This document shows positions 56,180-64,000 of a stretch of 64,000 nt of DNA, one piece after another; position 1 is the first letter of the stretch; each line of letters begins with the position of its first letter. A program made the position numbers and the translations under genes. Source of the stretch: an uncultured Halomonas sp. Its GTDB lineage: Bacteria > Pseudomonadota > Gammaproteobacteria > Pseudomonadales > Halomonadaceae. The notes under the pieces were generated by a model. That model made no database searches. It was not told where the DNA came from and saw only the letters and a list, made by a program, of their open reading frames with translations. Location of the stretch: contig NZ_CANMTQ010000006.1 of assembly GCF_947500835.1 (NCBI RefSeq), forward strand, positions 206,012-270,011, given 5' to 3'.

Positions 56180-57619
56180 ATGTCGGTTGCCGAACTATTC
56201 ATCGCCTTGCTGATCATTGGCATGATTTTATTGCTCAGCGCGATCACCAGAGCCCATGTCCGTTGGATGCGCGCTATCTTCTTGCCTAGTTCGGTGATTG
56301 GCGGGGTGCTTGCGCTCCTTGCAGGACCCGCGGTACTCGGTGCAATCGTTGGTTCGCCTTTCGAGAATGGCAAGGGCATCTTTCCAGATTATATTTACAA
56401 TAGTTGGCTGGAGATGCCTGGGTTACTCATCTCAGTCGTCTTTGCGGCGCTTTTCCTGGGCAAGCCCCTGCCAGGCCTACGTGAGATATGGATGCGTGCG
56501 GGCCCTCAGGTCGTGGTCGGCCAAACCATGGCCTGGGGCCAATACGTGGTGGGCCTTTCTCTTGCACTGCTGGTTCTGACCCCTGTATTCGGTGTCAATC
56601 CCATGGTGGGTGCGTTGATCGAGATGGGATTCGAAGGCGGCCATGGAACGGCGGCAGGCATGGCCGGCACATTCACTGACCTAGGTTTCGAGGAGGGCGC
56701 CGATCTGGCCCTCGGCATGGCCACGATCGGCATCGTCGCCGGGGTATTGATCGGTACTCTCCTGATCAACATTGCGGCCCGTCGAGGCATTCTTACCTCT
56801 CTCGAGCAAGACTCCTCCCAGAGCAAATCCGATGAACCCAGCGCTGATCAAATTGAAACCTTCAAGCAGGATCTGGAGCACGAATCCAGCGCCACCGATC
56901 CGCTCAGCTTTCATTTGGGACTGGTCGGGGTGGCCATCGTCATCGGCTGGCTGATTTTGAAAGCGCTCCAATGGATCGAGGATGTTACCTGGGCAAGCGG
57001 TGGTGGCATCGAGATCATGGAGCATGTGCCCCTGTTTCCCATCGCCATGATTGGTGGCGTCATCATGCAGTTGATCGTCATGCGCTGCGGCTGGGAAAGA
57101 CACATTTCAGCCCGCACCATGAGTCGTATTTCCGGCACAGCTCTGGATTACACGATAGTCGCTGCGCTGGCCACCCTATCACTCACGACCCTGGGTGAAT
57201 ATTTGGTGCCTTTCCTGCTTCTCGCCATGACAGGTATTGCCTGGGTATTGTTCGTGCTCCTGGTGATTGCGCCTCGAATCATTCCCGAGAACTGGTTCGA
57301 ACGTGGGATCGGCGATATGGGCCAATCCATGGGGGTTACCGTTACCGGCATTCTATTGATGCGCGTGGCGGATCCAAAAAACGAATCCGGCGCCATGGAA
57401 AGTTTCGGCTATAAACAGTTGATGTTCGAACCTGTCGTGGGAGGCGGTCTGTTCACCGCTGCCGCACTGCCTCTGATCGCCCAGTTCGGCCCCCTGACCG
57501 TACTTGGTCTTACTGCGGCACTGACCTTGGGTTGGCTGGCGTTCGGCTTTCTCTACTTCAACCGTCTGGTACCTGAACGTGGCCGCGGTCGTTTGAATCC
57601 GAAGGCGAAGCGGCGTTGA
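56180..57619 (+). CDS. GltS-family (ESS) sodium:glutamate symporter-like protein
   Basis: 479-residue polytopic membrane protein, probably a Na+-coupled importer of glutamate or a related anion. It has two homologous halves of hydrophobic segments with the re-entrant-loop motifs GALIEMGFEGGHGTAAGMAG (first half) and IGDMGQSMGVTVTGILLMRVADP (second half), the glycine-rich patterns typical of GltS. A hydrophilic acidic loop (about 208-245) separates the halves. GGAAAGGGAG precedes the ATG. Substrate specificity is not certain; the protein is longer than the roughly 400-residue E. coli GltS. Confidence 0.82.
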   Translation: MSVAELFIALLIIGMILLLSAITRAHVRWMRAIFLPSSVIGGVLALLAGPAVLGAIVGSPFENGKGIFPDYIYNSWLEMPGLLISVVFAALFLGKPLPGLREIWMRAGPQVVVGQTMAWGQYVVGLSLALLVLTPVFGVNPMVGALIEMGFEGGHGTAAGMAGTFTDLGFEEGADLALGMATIGIVAGVLIGTLLINIAARRGILTSLEQDSSQSKSDEPSADQIETFKQDLEHESSATDPLSFHLGLVGVAIVIGWLILKALQWIEDVTWASGGGIEIMEHVPLFPIAMIGGVIMQLIVMRCGWERHISARTMSRISGTALDYTIVAALATLSLTTLGEYLVPFLLLAMTGIAWVLFVLLVIAPRIIPENWFERGIGDMGQSMGVTVTGILLMRVADPKNESGAMESFGYKQLMFEPVVGGGLFTAAALPLIAQFGPLTVLGLTAALTLGWLAFGFLYFNRLVPERGRGRLNPKAKRR

Positions 57620-57629
57620 GTGGCGAAGA

Positions 57630-58493
57630 TTACTCCTTTACCCACCAATATCCCTTATGGTGGGCTTCACCGCCCAAACAGGCCACTACCCGCTGCATCG
57701 TGTTTTCGATCTGCCGATCCAGGCCCCAAGGTGGGTTAAGCAACAATAAGCCGCTGCCATACATGCCGTGTTCCTGCCCCGGTGTATGCAATCTCAACTC
57801 GCTGCACCAGAGTTTGCGCAGCCCCGCCTGTTTTACTTCATCAAGCAGAAGCCGATGCTTGCCGGTGGGCAAGAGCGGGTACCACACCATCACCACGGCA
57901 TGCCGCGCCTTGCGTGATAAGAAGGCTAGCGTTTCGGCCACCTCAGTGTAGTCCTGCTTGCGCTCATAGCTGGGATCGATCAGCACACAAAGCCTTGGGG
58001 TGGCGACCGGCAGCATGCGTCGCAATCCTGATAGACCATCTTCAGGGTGACGCCGTACATTAGGAGGCAGTGGCTGGGCTTCGAGATACCGCTGCTCTCC
58101 GGGATGAAGCTCGAATAGATGCAGCTTGTCCTCATGGCGTAGTGCCTGAGCGAGCCACCAGGGGGAACCAGGGTAATGCGTCAGTTGCCTGGCGTTGGCA
58201 CTTTGTGCCCTGGACAGCTCTCCTAGCCATTCTCCTAACAGACCTTCATCACTGCGCTCGTTGCCAATCAATGCTGCGCGTTCCCGCCATAAGGGTAAAA
58301 CCCCTTTTTCGTACTCCTTGAGCTTTTGCGACTCGGGTTCTGACAAAGAATAGAAGCCACGACCTGCGTGAGTATCTATATACGTAATAGGCGATTCTTT
58401 ACGTAAAAGACTACGCAGCACGATGAACATTATCAGGTGTTTGTGAACATCCGCGAAATTACCCGCATGATAGGCGTGTTGATAAGAAAGCAT
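57630..58493 (-). CDS. rlmJ: 23S rRNA (adenine2030-N6)-methyltransferase
   Basis: SAM-dependent rRNA methyltransferase. The 287 residues begin MLSYQHAYHAGNFADVHKH, the characteristic RlmJ N-terminus, and contain YIDTHAGRGFYSL (SAM-binding), the catalytic-type motif VLIDPSYERKQDY and MYGSGLLLLNPPWGLD. A long upstream frame to 58661 crosses the neighbouring terminator and is rejected. It is convergent with gltS, with 10 bases between the stops. Confidence 0.94.
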   Translation of the reverse strand: MLSYQHAYHAGNFADVHKHLIMFIVLRSLLRKESPITYIDTHAGRGFYSLSEPESQKLKEYEKGVLPLWRERAALIGNERSDEGLLGEWLGELSRAQSANARQLTHYPGSPWWLAQALRHEDKLHLFELHPGEQRYLEAQPLPPNVRRHPEDGLSGLRRMLPVATPRLCVLIDPSYERKQDYTEVAETLAFLSRKARHAVVMVWYPLLPTGKHRLLLDEVKQAGLRKLWCSELRLHTPGQEHGMYGSGLLLLNPPWGLDRQIENTMQRVVACLGGEAHHKGYWWVKE

Positions 58494-58517
58494 GGCGTAT
58501 TGTCCAGAAAATAAAAA

Positions 58518-58540
58518 GCCCGTCGCAATAGGCGACGGGC
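58518..58540 (-). terminator. Terminator of the OmpA-family lipoprotein gene
   Basis: GCCCGTCGC (58518-58526) pairs with GCGACGGGC (58532-58540). Read leftwards the stem is followed by TTTTTATTTT, a classical intrinsic terminator lying just upstream of rlmJ. Confidence 0.88.
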
Positions 58541-58581
58541 CAAGCATTACACAGACTCGTGACAAGTAGCCACGGGTATGA

Positions 58582-59253
58582 TTACTGCTGTTGAGTGGGC
58601 TCCAGGGTAATTTCGACACGGCGATTCTGGGCTCGCCCTTGCTCGTTTGCATTGCTGGCAATGGGCTGGTTTTCCCCGTAACCCACGATATTCAGGCGCT
58701 GACTTGCAACCCCTCCCTGAGTCAGATAACTGCCTACTGCCTGAGCGCGACGCTGGGAAAGACGTTGATTATAGTCTTCGGCACCACTGCTATCGGTGTG
58801 ACCTGCCACGGTGATGCGGGTTTCCGGGTATTCACGCATGACCGCGGAGGCGTCATTGAGCGCCTGGCGCGCCGCGGAGGTAAGTTCGCTGGAGTCAAAA
58901 CCGAAGGTGACACTGTTGGGCATGTTGAGAACGATATTGTCTCCCTGTCGGTCAACATCGATGCCGGTCCCTTGCAGTCGATCGCGTAATTGCGCCTCCT
59001 GACGATCCATATAGTAGCCAATCCCCCCGCCGGCAGCTGCCCCTGCTGCTGCACCGATCAGGGCACGATCGCGCCGACTGGAGCTTCCATCGCCGCTCAA
59101 GGCGCCTGCAATCGCGCCTACGGCAGCACCAATACCCGCGCCAGTGGTCGCTTTGGCACGCTGGGTTTCACCGCTTTGAGGATTGGTCGTCGAACACCCG
59201 GTAACGGCAATGGCAGCCGTCAAGGGCAACGCCAGCCAGAATTGCTTAGCCAT
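58582..59253 (-). CDS. OmpA-family outer-membrane lipoprotein (YiaD-like)
   Basis: 223-residue envelope protein. A lipoprotein signal peptide ends at the lipobox VTGC (Cys20). A glycine-zipper region follows (about 40-82; GAGIGAAVGAIAGALSG and GAAAGAAAGGGIGYYM), and then an OmpA-like peptidoglycan-binding domain (about 105-220) with FGFDSSELTSAARQAL, VAGHTDSSGAEDYNQRLSQRRA and GYGENQPIASNANEQGRAQNRRVEI. It probably links outer membrane and peptidoglycan. It is transcribed alone between hemW and the terminator. Confidence 0.92.
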   Translation of the reverse strand: MAKQFWLALPLTAAIAVTGCSTTNPQSGETQRAKATTGAGIGAAVGAIAGALSGDGSSSRRDRALIGAAAGAAAGGGIGYYMDRQEAQLRDRLQGTGIDVDRQGDNIVLNMPNSVTFGFDSSELTSAARQALNDASAVMREYPETRITVAGHTDSSGAEDYNQRLSQRRAQAVGSYLTQGGVASQRLNIVGYGENQPIASNANEQGRAQNRRVEITLEPTQQQ

Positions 59254-59307
59254 TTCTTATAGAACTCCTTTGCGTTCGTTAACAGCGAATCATCTTCACG
59301 CCTGTCG

Positions 59308-60480
59308 TCAGCTATCGCTTATCAAGGCGAGAAGGTCGTTCAAGAATAGCAGACCTTGGGGTGAGGCCTGTAGGCGAAAAGGATTGTCGGTCAGCAATCC
59401 TTTTTTACGAGCTTCTGCTAATTTTTTATTGAGTTCATGCAAAGGGCGACCGCTGGTACGAGTCCACTCGTCAAGGGAGACACCCTCCACCAGGCGCAAT
59501 GCGTTCATGGCGAACTCAAGGGGCAGGGCAGAGGTATCGACGCGTTGACTACCGGCCAGGAATCCCCTGGGATCGTGCCGGCGCCGCAGATACGCTTGTG
59601 GCTGACGGCTTTTCCAGTAGCGCTCGACCACCAGTTCACCGTTATCCGACCTGTGGCTCAACTTGCCATGGGCACCGGCACCGATACCGATATAGTCACC
59701 GAACTGCCAGTAATTGAGATTGTGCAGAGAGCGTCGTCCTGAACGCGCGTAGGCGGATATTTCATAGCGTGTCAGTCCCGCCGCTTCAAGTCGGATGTGA
59801 CCTGCGTCCTGAATATCCCAGAGAGTCTCATCCTCCGGTAAGGCAGGCGGATGGGAGTAGAATTCGGTATTAGGCTCCAGTGTGAGCTGATACCAGGAAA
59901 GATGTTCAGGGCTTAGCGACAATGCCTGATCGATATCATCCAGCGCTAATGCCACATCCTGTTGAGGCAGGCCGTGCATCAAATCCAGGTTCAGGTTGTC
60001 GAAGCCTGCACGTCGGGCGCTAGCGACGGCATGATGAGCCTGTTCGCCATCATGAATACGGCCAAGCGTTTTCAATTGCTCAGGCTGAAAACTCTGCACG
60101 CCGATCGACAAGCGATTGATGCCACTCTCGCGATAACCTGCAAAACGCCCCTGCTCCAGGGTGCCTGGATTTGCTTCAAGTGTAATCTCGCAGTTGAAAG
60201 CAAGCTCAAAGCGTTGCGCTATTCCCTTGATCAGCGCCCGGTAGAAATCAGGCGACATCAGACTGGGGGTGCCACCGCCAATGAATATACTGATCAATTT
60301 GCGCGGGCCAGCTCGCCTTTCCTCCTGATCAAGATCCGACAGCAGGGCCTCAAGATAAGCCTGCTCGGGTAATTCCTGAGTAGCACCAATCCCGTGGGAA
60401 TTGAAATCACAATAAGGACATTTACGAACGCACCAGGGAAGGTGCACATAAAGTGCTAGTGGAGGTAGTTCCAGCATCAA
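59308..60480 (-). CDS. hemW: Radical SAM protein HemW (heme chaperone, formerly HemN-like)
   Basis: 390-residue radical-SAM protein. The cluster cysteines Cys17, Cys21 and Cys24 lie in WCVRKCPYCDFNSHG, followed by FIGGGTPSLMSP, EANPGTLEQGRFAGYRESGINRLSIGVQSF and DLMHGLPQQ. It lacks the extra N-terminal segment of true HemN coproporphyrinogen dehydrogenases, so HemW (heme-binding chaperone) is the better call. Its first bases overlap rdgB by 4, the conserved rdgB-hemW pairing. Confidence 0.93.
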   Translation of the reverse strand: MMLELPPLALYVHLPWCVRKCPYCDFNSHGIGATQELPEQAYLEALLSDLDQEERRAGPRKLISIFIGGGTPSLMSPDFYRALIKGIAQRFELAFNCEITLEANPGTLEQGRFAGYRESGINRLSIGVQSFQPEQLKTLGRIHDGEQAHHAVASARRAGFDNLNLDLMHGLPQQDVALALDDIDQALSLSPEHLSWYQLTLEPNTEFYSHPPALPEDETLWDIQDAGHIRLEAAGLTRYEISAYARSGRRSLHNLNYWQFGDYIGIGAGAHGKLSHRSDNGELVVERYWKSRQPQAYLRRRHDPRGFLAGSQRVDTSALPLEFAMNALRLVEGVSLDEWTRTSGRPLHELNKKLAEARKKGLLTDNPFRLQASPQGLLFLNDLLALISDS

Positions 60481-61073
60481 CGTAACTGCTCGATAAGCAT
60501 TTGAAGAGCGCGGCCGCGGTGGCTCAACCGATTCTTTTCCTGGGCGCTGAGTTCGGCAACGCTCATGGCTTTTTCAGGAATCCAGAACAAGGGATCGTAT
60601 CCAAACCCACCTTCTCCCCGAGGGCGCGCGAGTATCTCGCCTTCCCAACTGGCTTGCACAATCAGCGGCACCGGATCCACGACACTGCGTAACAATACCA
60701 GCACACACCAGTAACGAGCGGTTCGCTGCCCTTCGGGAAACTGATCCATTGCAGTGAGCAACTTGCAGTTATTGTCATCGTCAGAACTGCCTTCGCCTGC
60801 GTAGCGTGCGGAAAAAACCCCGGGGGCGCCTTGCAGGGCATCGACTTCCAATCCGGAGTCATCGGCTAACGCAGGCAGCCCGCTGACACGGCAAGCTTCT
60901 CGTGCTTTGAGCAGTGCATTCTCGACGAACGTCGATCCAGTTTCTTCGACATCAATTGATGCAAATTTTGTTTGCGAAAGCAGGGTAATACCCAAGGCTT
61001 CAAATAGCGTATTGAATTCTCTCAATTTTCCAGAGTTATTACTGGCCAATACTATTGTCTGACTGACGCTCAC
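60477..61073 (-). CDS. rdgB: dITP/XTP pyrophosphatase
   Basis: House-cleaning nucleotide pyrophosphatase that removes dITP, ITP and XTP. The 198 residues show the family motifs VLASNNSGKLREFNTLF, VEETGSTFVENALLKAREA, ALADDSGLEVDALQGAPGVFSARYAG and the C-terminal FGYDPLFWIPE, then AELSAQEKNRLSHRGRAL. The start codon is in A/T-rich DNA without a clear ribosome-binding site. Confidence 0.96.
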   Translation of the reverse strand: MSVSQTIVLASNNSGKLREFNTLFEALGITLLSQTKFASIDVEETGSTFVENALLKAREACRVSGLPALADDSGLEVDALQGAPGVFSARYAGEGSSDDDNNCKLLTAMDQFPEGQRTARYWCVLVLLRSVVDPVPLIVQASWEGEILARPRGEGGFGYDPLFWIPEKAMSVAELSAQEKNRLSHRGRALQMLIEQLR

Positions 61074-61499
61074 TAAGGCAACTCCAAGAATACTAATTCA
61101 TTTTAAATGCTCAGCGCTTGCCCGAATAGTTACCTAGAAAAAGCGCATCACGCTAGGTCATTTCGAGAATTAAGGCAGGACTTAAAAAAAAGCATTAAAA
61201 AACTAATCGAAAAAAAACTAAATCTTCCTAGATAAAAATTACTACAAGCCTGTTTTTATTGGAGGTAGTAAACCTTCTCATGACACCAGAATGGCGAACC
61301 GAAATGTAACTTTATGTTTTATTTGCATTTTTGCAAGAAAAGAATAAAAAATCAGTTTTAATGCCTAAAAAGAATAAACATATTTTGTAACTTAACTTTA
61401 CAATTTGATAGAAAAAGGTAACCCTAGCTCAACTTGCGCAATGTGGGTAGGGGCACCCGAACGCCCTACGACAACAGACCATACTTCTGGAGCAACACC
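61074..61499. other. Very A/T-rich divergent control region (rdgB / VpsT-like gene)
   Basis: 426 gene-free bases containing several runs of A and T (for example 61187-61215 and 61310-61350). Such DNA is often bent and bound by H-NS-type silencers, and CsgD-type genes commonly have long, heavily regulated upstream regions. I found no riboswitch, tRNA or credible small frame. A small GC hairpin lies at about 61445-61470 just before the gene. Confidence 0.5.
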
Positions 61500-62171
61500 A
61501 TGGAACATGAGAACCCATTAATTCTTCTTGTAACCGACTGCAATCCTCAGTCTCAACTCTTTATGGATTACATTGCTGAGCAGCTTGACTGTCAGATCAC
61601 TGCTGTCAGCCCTCATGACTCTGTCGACAACCTTGAAAACGATAGCATTCTGGTACTGCTCGACGCGGATCATGTCGATGAAAGCAGTATGCAACAGTGG
61701 CATGGCCGCGCCGCCGAGCGTCAATCCATGACCCTTGCCGCCTTCAATCTGCGTGATGAAGATCATGCTGCGGACGTGCTCGCATCCCTTCATCTACAAG
61801 GCGTATTTTATCGCCGCGATAGCCTGCAGCTGATTTGCAAGGGCATTGGCGCATTACTCGAAGGCGATCTATGGATGTCGCGCTCGTTGATGACCCGGCT
61901 GATTGAATTTTATCGGCGCCAGCAGCTCAATGCTTACCGGCCAGTTTGCGGGCTTACTCACCGCGAACTCGAAATTATCGGTCTGTTGGGGTCTGGAGCA
62001 TCCAATACAGAGATCGCTGACAAGCTATTCGTGAGCGAGCATACGGTGAAGTCCCATCTTTACAATATCTTTCGCAAGATCAAGGTACACAATCGTATCC
62101 AGGCCATGAATTGGGCGCGTCAAAACTTGGGTGCCCCCCCTCCCAGCCACCAGAAATCTCCGCGGCGCTAA
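61500..62171 (+). CDS. CsgD/VpsT-type LuxR-family regulator with c-di-GMP-binding motif
   Basis: Transcription factor likely controlling matrix or biofilm genes. The 223 residues consist of an atypical receiver-like domain (1-125) and a C-terminal LuxR HTH (about 145-205; GLTHRELEIIGLLGSGASNTEIADKLFVSEHTVKSHLYNIFRKI). Between them WMSR (Trp125-Arg128) fits the W-[FLM]-[TS]-R motif by which VpsT binds c-di-GMP; CsgD itself has a different motif. This supports direct c-di-GMP control. GGAG at 61489-61492 supports the ATG at 61500 over a longer frame. Confidence 0.85.
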   Translation: MEHENPLILLVTDCNPQSQLFMDYIAEQLDCQITAVSPHDSVDNLENDSILVLLDADHVDESSMQQWHGRAAERQSMTLAAFNLRDEDHAADVLASLHLQGVFYRRDSLQLICKGIGALLEGDLWMSRSLMTRLIEFYRRQQLNAYRPVCGLTHRELEIIGLLGSGASNTEIADKLFVSEHTVKSHLYNIFRKIKVHNRIQAMNWARQNLGAPPPSHQKSPRR

Positions 62172-62271
62172 GGTAGATCGTGGACCGTGTTATCGGAGTA
62201 TAGCTGTTGATGTGTCACTGATGTTGTCCAGAGTACTTCTAGACAACATCGACACCTGCTGTTTTATGCGA

Positions 62272-62307
62272 CCGATTCGCCGGCAAATGCGGGCGCGTCG
62301 GCTTTTT
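62272..62307 (+). terminator. Probable terminator of the VpsT-like gene
   Basis: CCGATTCGCC and GGGCGCGTCGG form an imperfect GC stem followed by CTTTTT. Another inverted repeat (GATGTTGTC at 62220-62228 with GACAACATC at 62242-62250) lies just before it. Confidence 0.6.
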
Positions 62308-62939
62308 AGCAATCAGTATTACGCGGTTCTGGCGACAAAGAGACTTCATGATGGAGGGCTTGTCGATCGGGTCCATGCTCTGACCTTTATCAGCCATCGC
62401 CATAGTACTGGCTACCGCTCATCGTCGGTGGTTTCCTACCCGTAGTCTCTTCTTCTAAAAAAACCCTCAGCTTGTCTGAATACGTCTTTCTTAACACCTG
62501 AGCAGATCAACCTTCCACAATTCTTTTGAGCAGGGCTCTCGCCATTTGCTCGAGATCTTAGTCATTACCGAAGTATTCTTAACAAGAGGATAAATAAGAT
62601 TTATTCTCATCTATTTGAGGTAGTAGTTAAGTCTTTACTATCGAAGTAAAAAGTTAAATTTAACATATGTTATTAAATACATATTCCAAAAACGTCTAAC
62701 TAGCATTCAGCTCCAGCTTTACAGTGAAGAAAAAAAGAACAATGTTGTATAAGTTGACAACTATCAACAACCTCACTGATGGATAAAGTGAATTAATGGC
62801 TGTTCCAAGTTAAAACCCTATTGGTTGAAGCATATAAGATTGCATAAGTGATATGGCATCAGATATCTTCTTAATATAAGCAATCACTTAATAATCTTTC
62901 ATACATGACATAATAATAGTTTATCCCGAGGAAACGCCA
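62308..62939. other. Gene-free A/T-rich spacer upstream of the sigma-54 activator
   Basis: About 630 bases without a credible frame, with long A/T-rich stretches from 62570 to 62900. No sigma-54 (-24/-12) element, tRNA or c-di-GMP riboswitch was recognised by eye. The end carries GAGGAAA, the ribosome-binding site of the next gene. It is probably a large regulatory region. Confidence 0.45.
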
Positions 62940-63956
62940 ATGGATACATCGAAAGCTCTGCTGATCGTTGACAGCCCACCGCTTGATGCTCGAAAGATAT
63001 CTCATGAGATGAGCGCTTGCGGCTGGCGGGTGCATCATGCCGACGATTTGCATCAAGTCTTGGCACTTGCAAAATGTACTTTTCCTGCCGTTGGCTTGCT
63101 CTTTTTGTCATTACAGATTCTTCCTAAAACCGCTGATATCGAGAATATCGTTGCCGGTGATCATAGGAAGTGGATCGCGTTGATCGATGAGGAGCCTCGT
63201 GAAAATACTATCCTGAGTCGGCTATTGGAAAACCTATTTTTTGCCTATCACGTTTTGCCTATCGAGCAACAGCAACTTGATTGCCTCCTCAACCATGCAC
63301 TTAGCATGGTATGCCTGGGTGCCGGAAGGACAACCGATGATACATTCGAAAAACAGTATCAAGATCGTAAAATTGTTGGGACTTCACCTGCGATCAAAAG
63401 ACTTTACGGAATTATCGATAAGGTGGCCGATGTCGATGCCTCCATCTACATCAGCGGAGAATCCGGTACCGGTAAAGAGCTGACGGCCCACGCCATTCAT
63501 GAACGGTCCTTACGCGCCAAAGAGCCATTCGTTGCCGTCAACTGCGGCGCCATTCCGAGCAATCTAGTCCAGTCGGAGTTATTCGGATACGAAAAGGGCG
63601 CTTTCACAGGTGCAAGTCATCGAAAGATAGGACGCATCGAGGCTGCCACCAAAGGAACTCTATTTCTGGACGAGATTGGCGATTTACCTACCGATATACA
63701 GGTCAATCTTCTGCGTTTTCTCGAAGACAAGAAGATTCAGCGTATCGGCAGCCTCGATGAAATATCCGTTGATGTCCGTATACTTTGCGCGACTCATAAC
63801 AATCTTGAGGATGCCGTAAAGGATGGAAATTTTCGAGAAGATTTATACCATCGTCTCAACATCATTCGAATCGATATACCGCCTCTACGCGAACGCGTCG
63901 ATGATATCGAGCTACTGGCACACGGCGGTTTCAAGTTCCAAGCGCAACGCTATTGA
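62940..63956 (+). CDS. VpsR/FleQ-like sigma-54-type activator, frame broken near its C-terminus
   Basis: Enhancer-binding regulator. An N-terminal receiver-like domain (1-125) without an obvious phosphorylatable aspartate is followed by an AAA+ domain with Walker A GESGTGKE (173-180), the sigma-54 contact loop GAFTGA (220-225), [12 protein letters not shown] and [19 protein letters not shown]. The frame stops at 63954-63956 soon after DDIELLA, before the usual WPGN and HTH regions. Reading on from 63953 in another frame gives [16 protein letters not shown], which resembles the normal continuation, so a one-base deletion near 63930-63953 is likely. Pairing with the VpsT-like gene suggests a biofilm regulator acting like VpsR. 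Confidence 0.78.
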   Translation: MDTSKALLIVDSPPLDARKISHEMSACGWRVHHADDLHQVLALAKCTFPAVGLLFLSLQILPKTADIENIVAGDHRKWIALIDEEPRENTILSRLLENLFFAYHVLPIEQQQLDCLLNHALSMVCLGAGRTTDDTFEKQYQDRKIVGTSPAIKRLYGIIDKVADVDASIYISGESGTGKELTAHAIHERSLRAKEPFVAVNCGAIPSNLVQSELFGYEKGAFTGASHRKIGRIEAATKGTLFLDEIGDLPTDIQVNLLRFLEDKKIQRIGSLDEISVDVRILCATHNNLEDAVKDGNFREDLYHRLNIIRIDIPPLRERVDDIELLAHGGFKFQAQRY

Positions 63957-64000
63957 AGGGTGCTCGGGCCACCGACCGATTTCTTGAGCACTTCAGCGTA

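Noticed and set aside
61074..62939. c-di-GMP riboswitch or sigma-54 promoter near the VpsT/VpsR-like genes
   Set aside because: Neither the GEMM core nor a GG-N10-GC element in good context was found by eye.

Overview
The window is a stretch of gammaproteobacterial chromosome, most like Halomonas or another member of the Halomonadaceae. This is judged from gene content, gene order and protein similarity recalled from memory; no search was run. It spans the probable replication origin. The left 39 kb is GC-rich. The dnaA-gyrB-recF neighbourhood is visibly richer in A/T, and the A/T-richest stretches are the oriC spacer and the two long spacers near the right end.

Layout. 1-460: start of gshB (reverse strand, runs off the window). 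748-11351: a GntR regulator followed by one long co-directional block: a CaiB-type CoA-transferase, TRAP transporter 1 (dctM, dctP, dctQ), an aconitase-family enzyme, an HMG-CoA-lyase-family enzyme and TRAP transporter 2 (dctP, dctQ, dctM). This looks like import and CoA-dependent cleavage of a branched dicarboxylate or hydroxyacid. Its first dctM is frameshifted in a run of eight C. 11372-24884: housekeeping genes (rsmE, secB, a rhodanese, gpmI, envC, ctpA, two ubiquinone hydroxylases, ygfB, zapA, 6S RNA, ygfA, a small membrane protein, ilvA, rpiA). 24889-36902: lipopolysaccharide core and envelope block (waaA, hldE, a heptosyltransferase, kdkA, a LapC/YejM-like protein, two glycosyltransferases, an OpgB-like phosphoglycerol transferase, waaF, hldD); gmhB, the remaining heptose gene, is at 41.6 kb.

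37012-52872: glyQS, a K+-channel-like protein, gmhB, gyrB, recF, dnaN, dnaA, then the oriC spacer (three perfect DnaA boxes and one relaxed one), then rpmH, rnpA, yidC and mnmE. Four perfect parS sites and one near-perfect site lie at 40.1-45.4 kb; two of them are inside recF. The parA/parB genes, which in many relatives follow mnmE-mnmG-rsmG, are not in the window.

52930-55803: a small accessory island directly after mnmE. It holds the two ends of a large NTPase-type (probably defence) gene that has lost its middle, and a PIN-toxin/XRE-ImmA antitoxin pair. 56180-61073: a GltS-type transporter, rlmJ, an OmpA-family lipoprotein, hemW and rdgB. 61500-64000: a CsgD/VpsT-type regulator carrying a c-di-GMP-binding WMSR motif, then a VpsR-like sigma-54 activator whose frame breaks close to the window edge. 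Together these suggest a biofilm-matrix control locus.

The best candidates for something undescribed are the aconitase/CoA-transferase/HMG-CoA-lyase cassette, whose aconitase lacks one of the three Fe-S cysteines; a self-contained 31-residue membrane-protein unit whose promoter is embedded in a long inverted repeat; and the collapsed defence-like gene.
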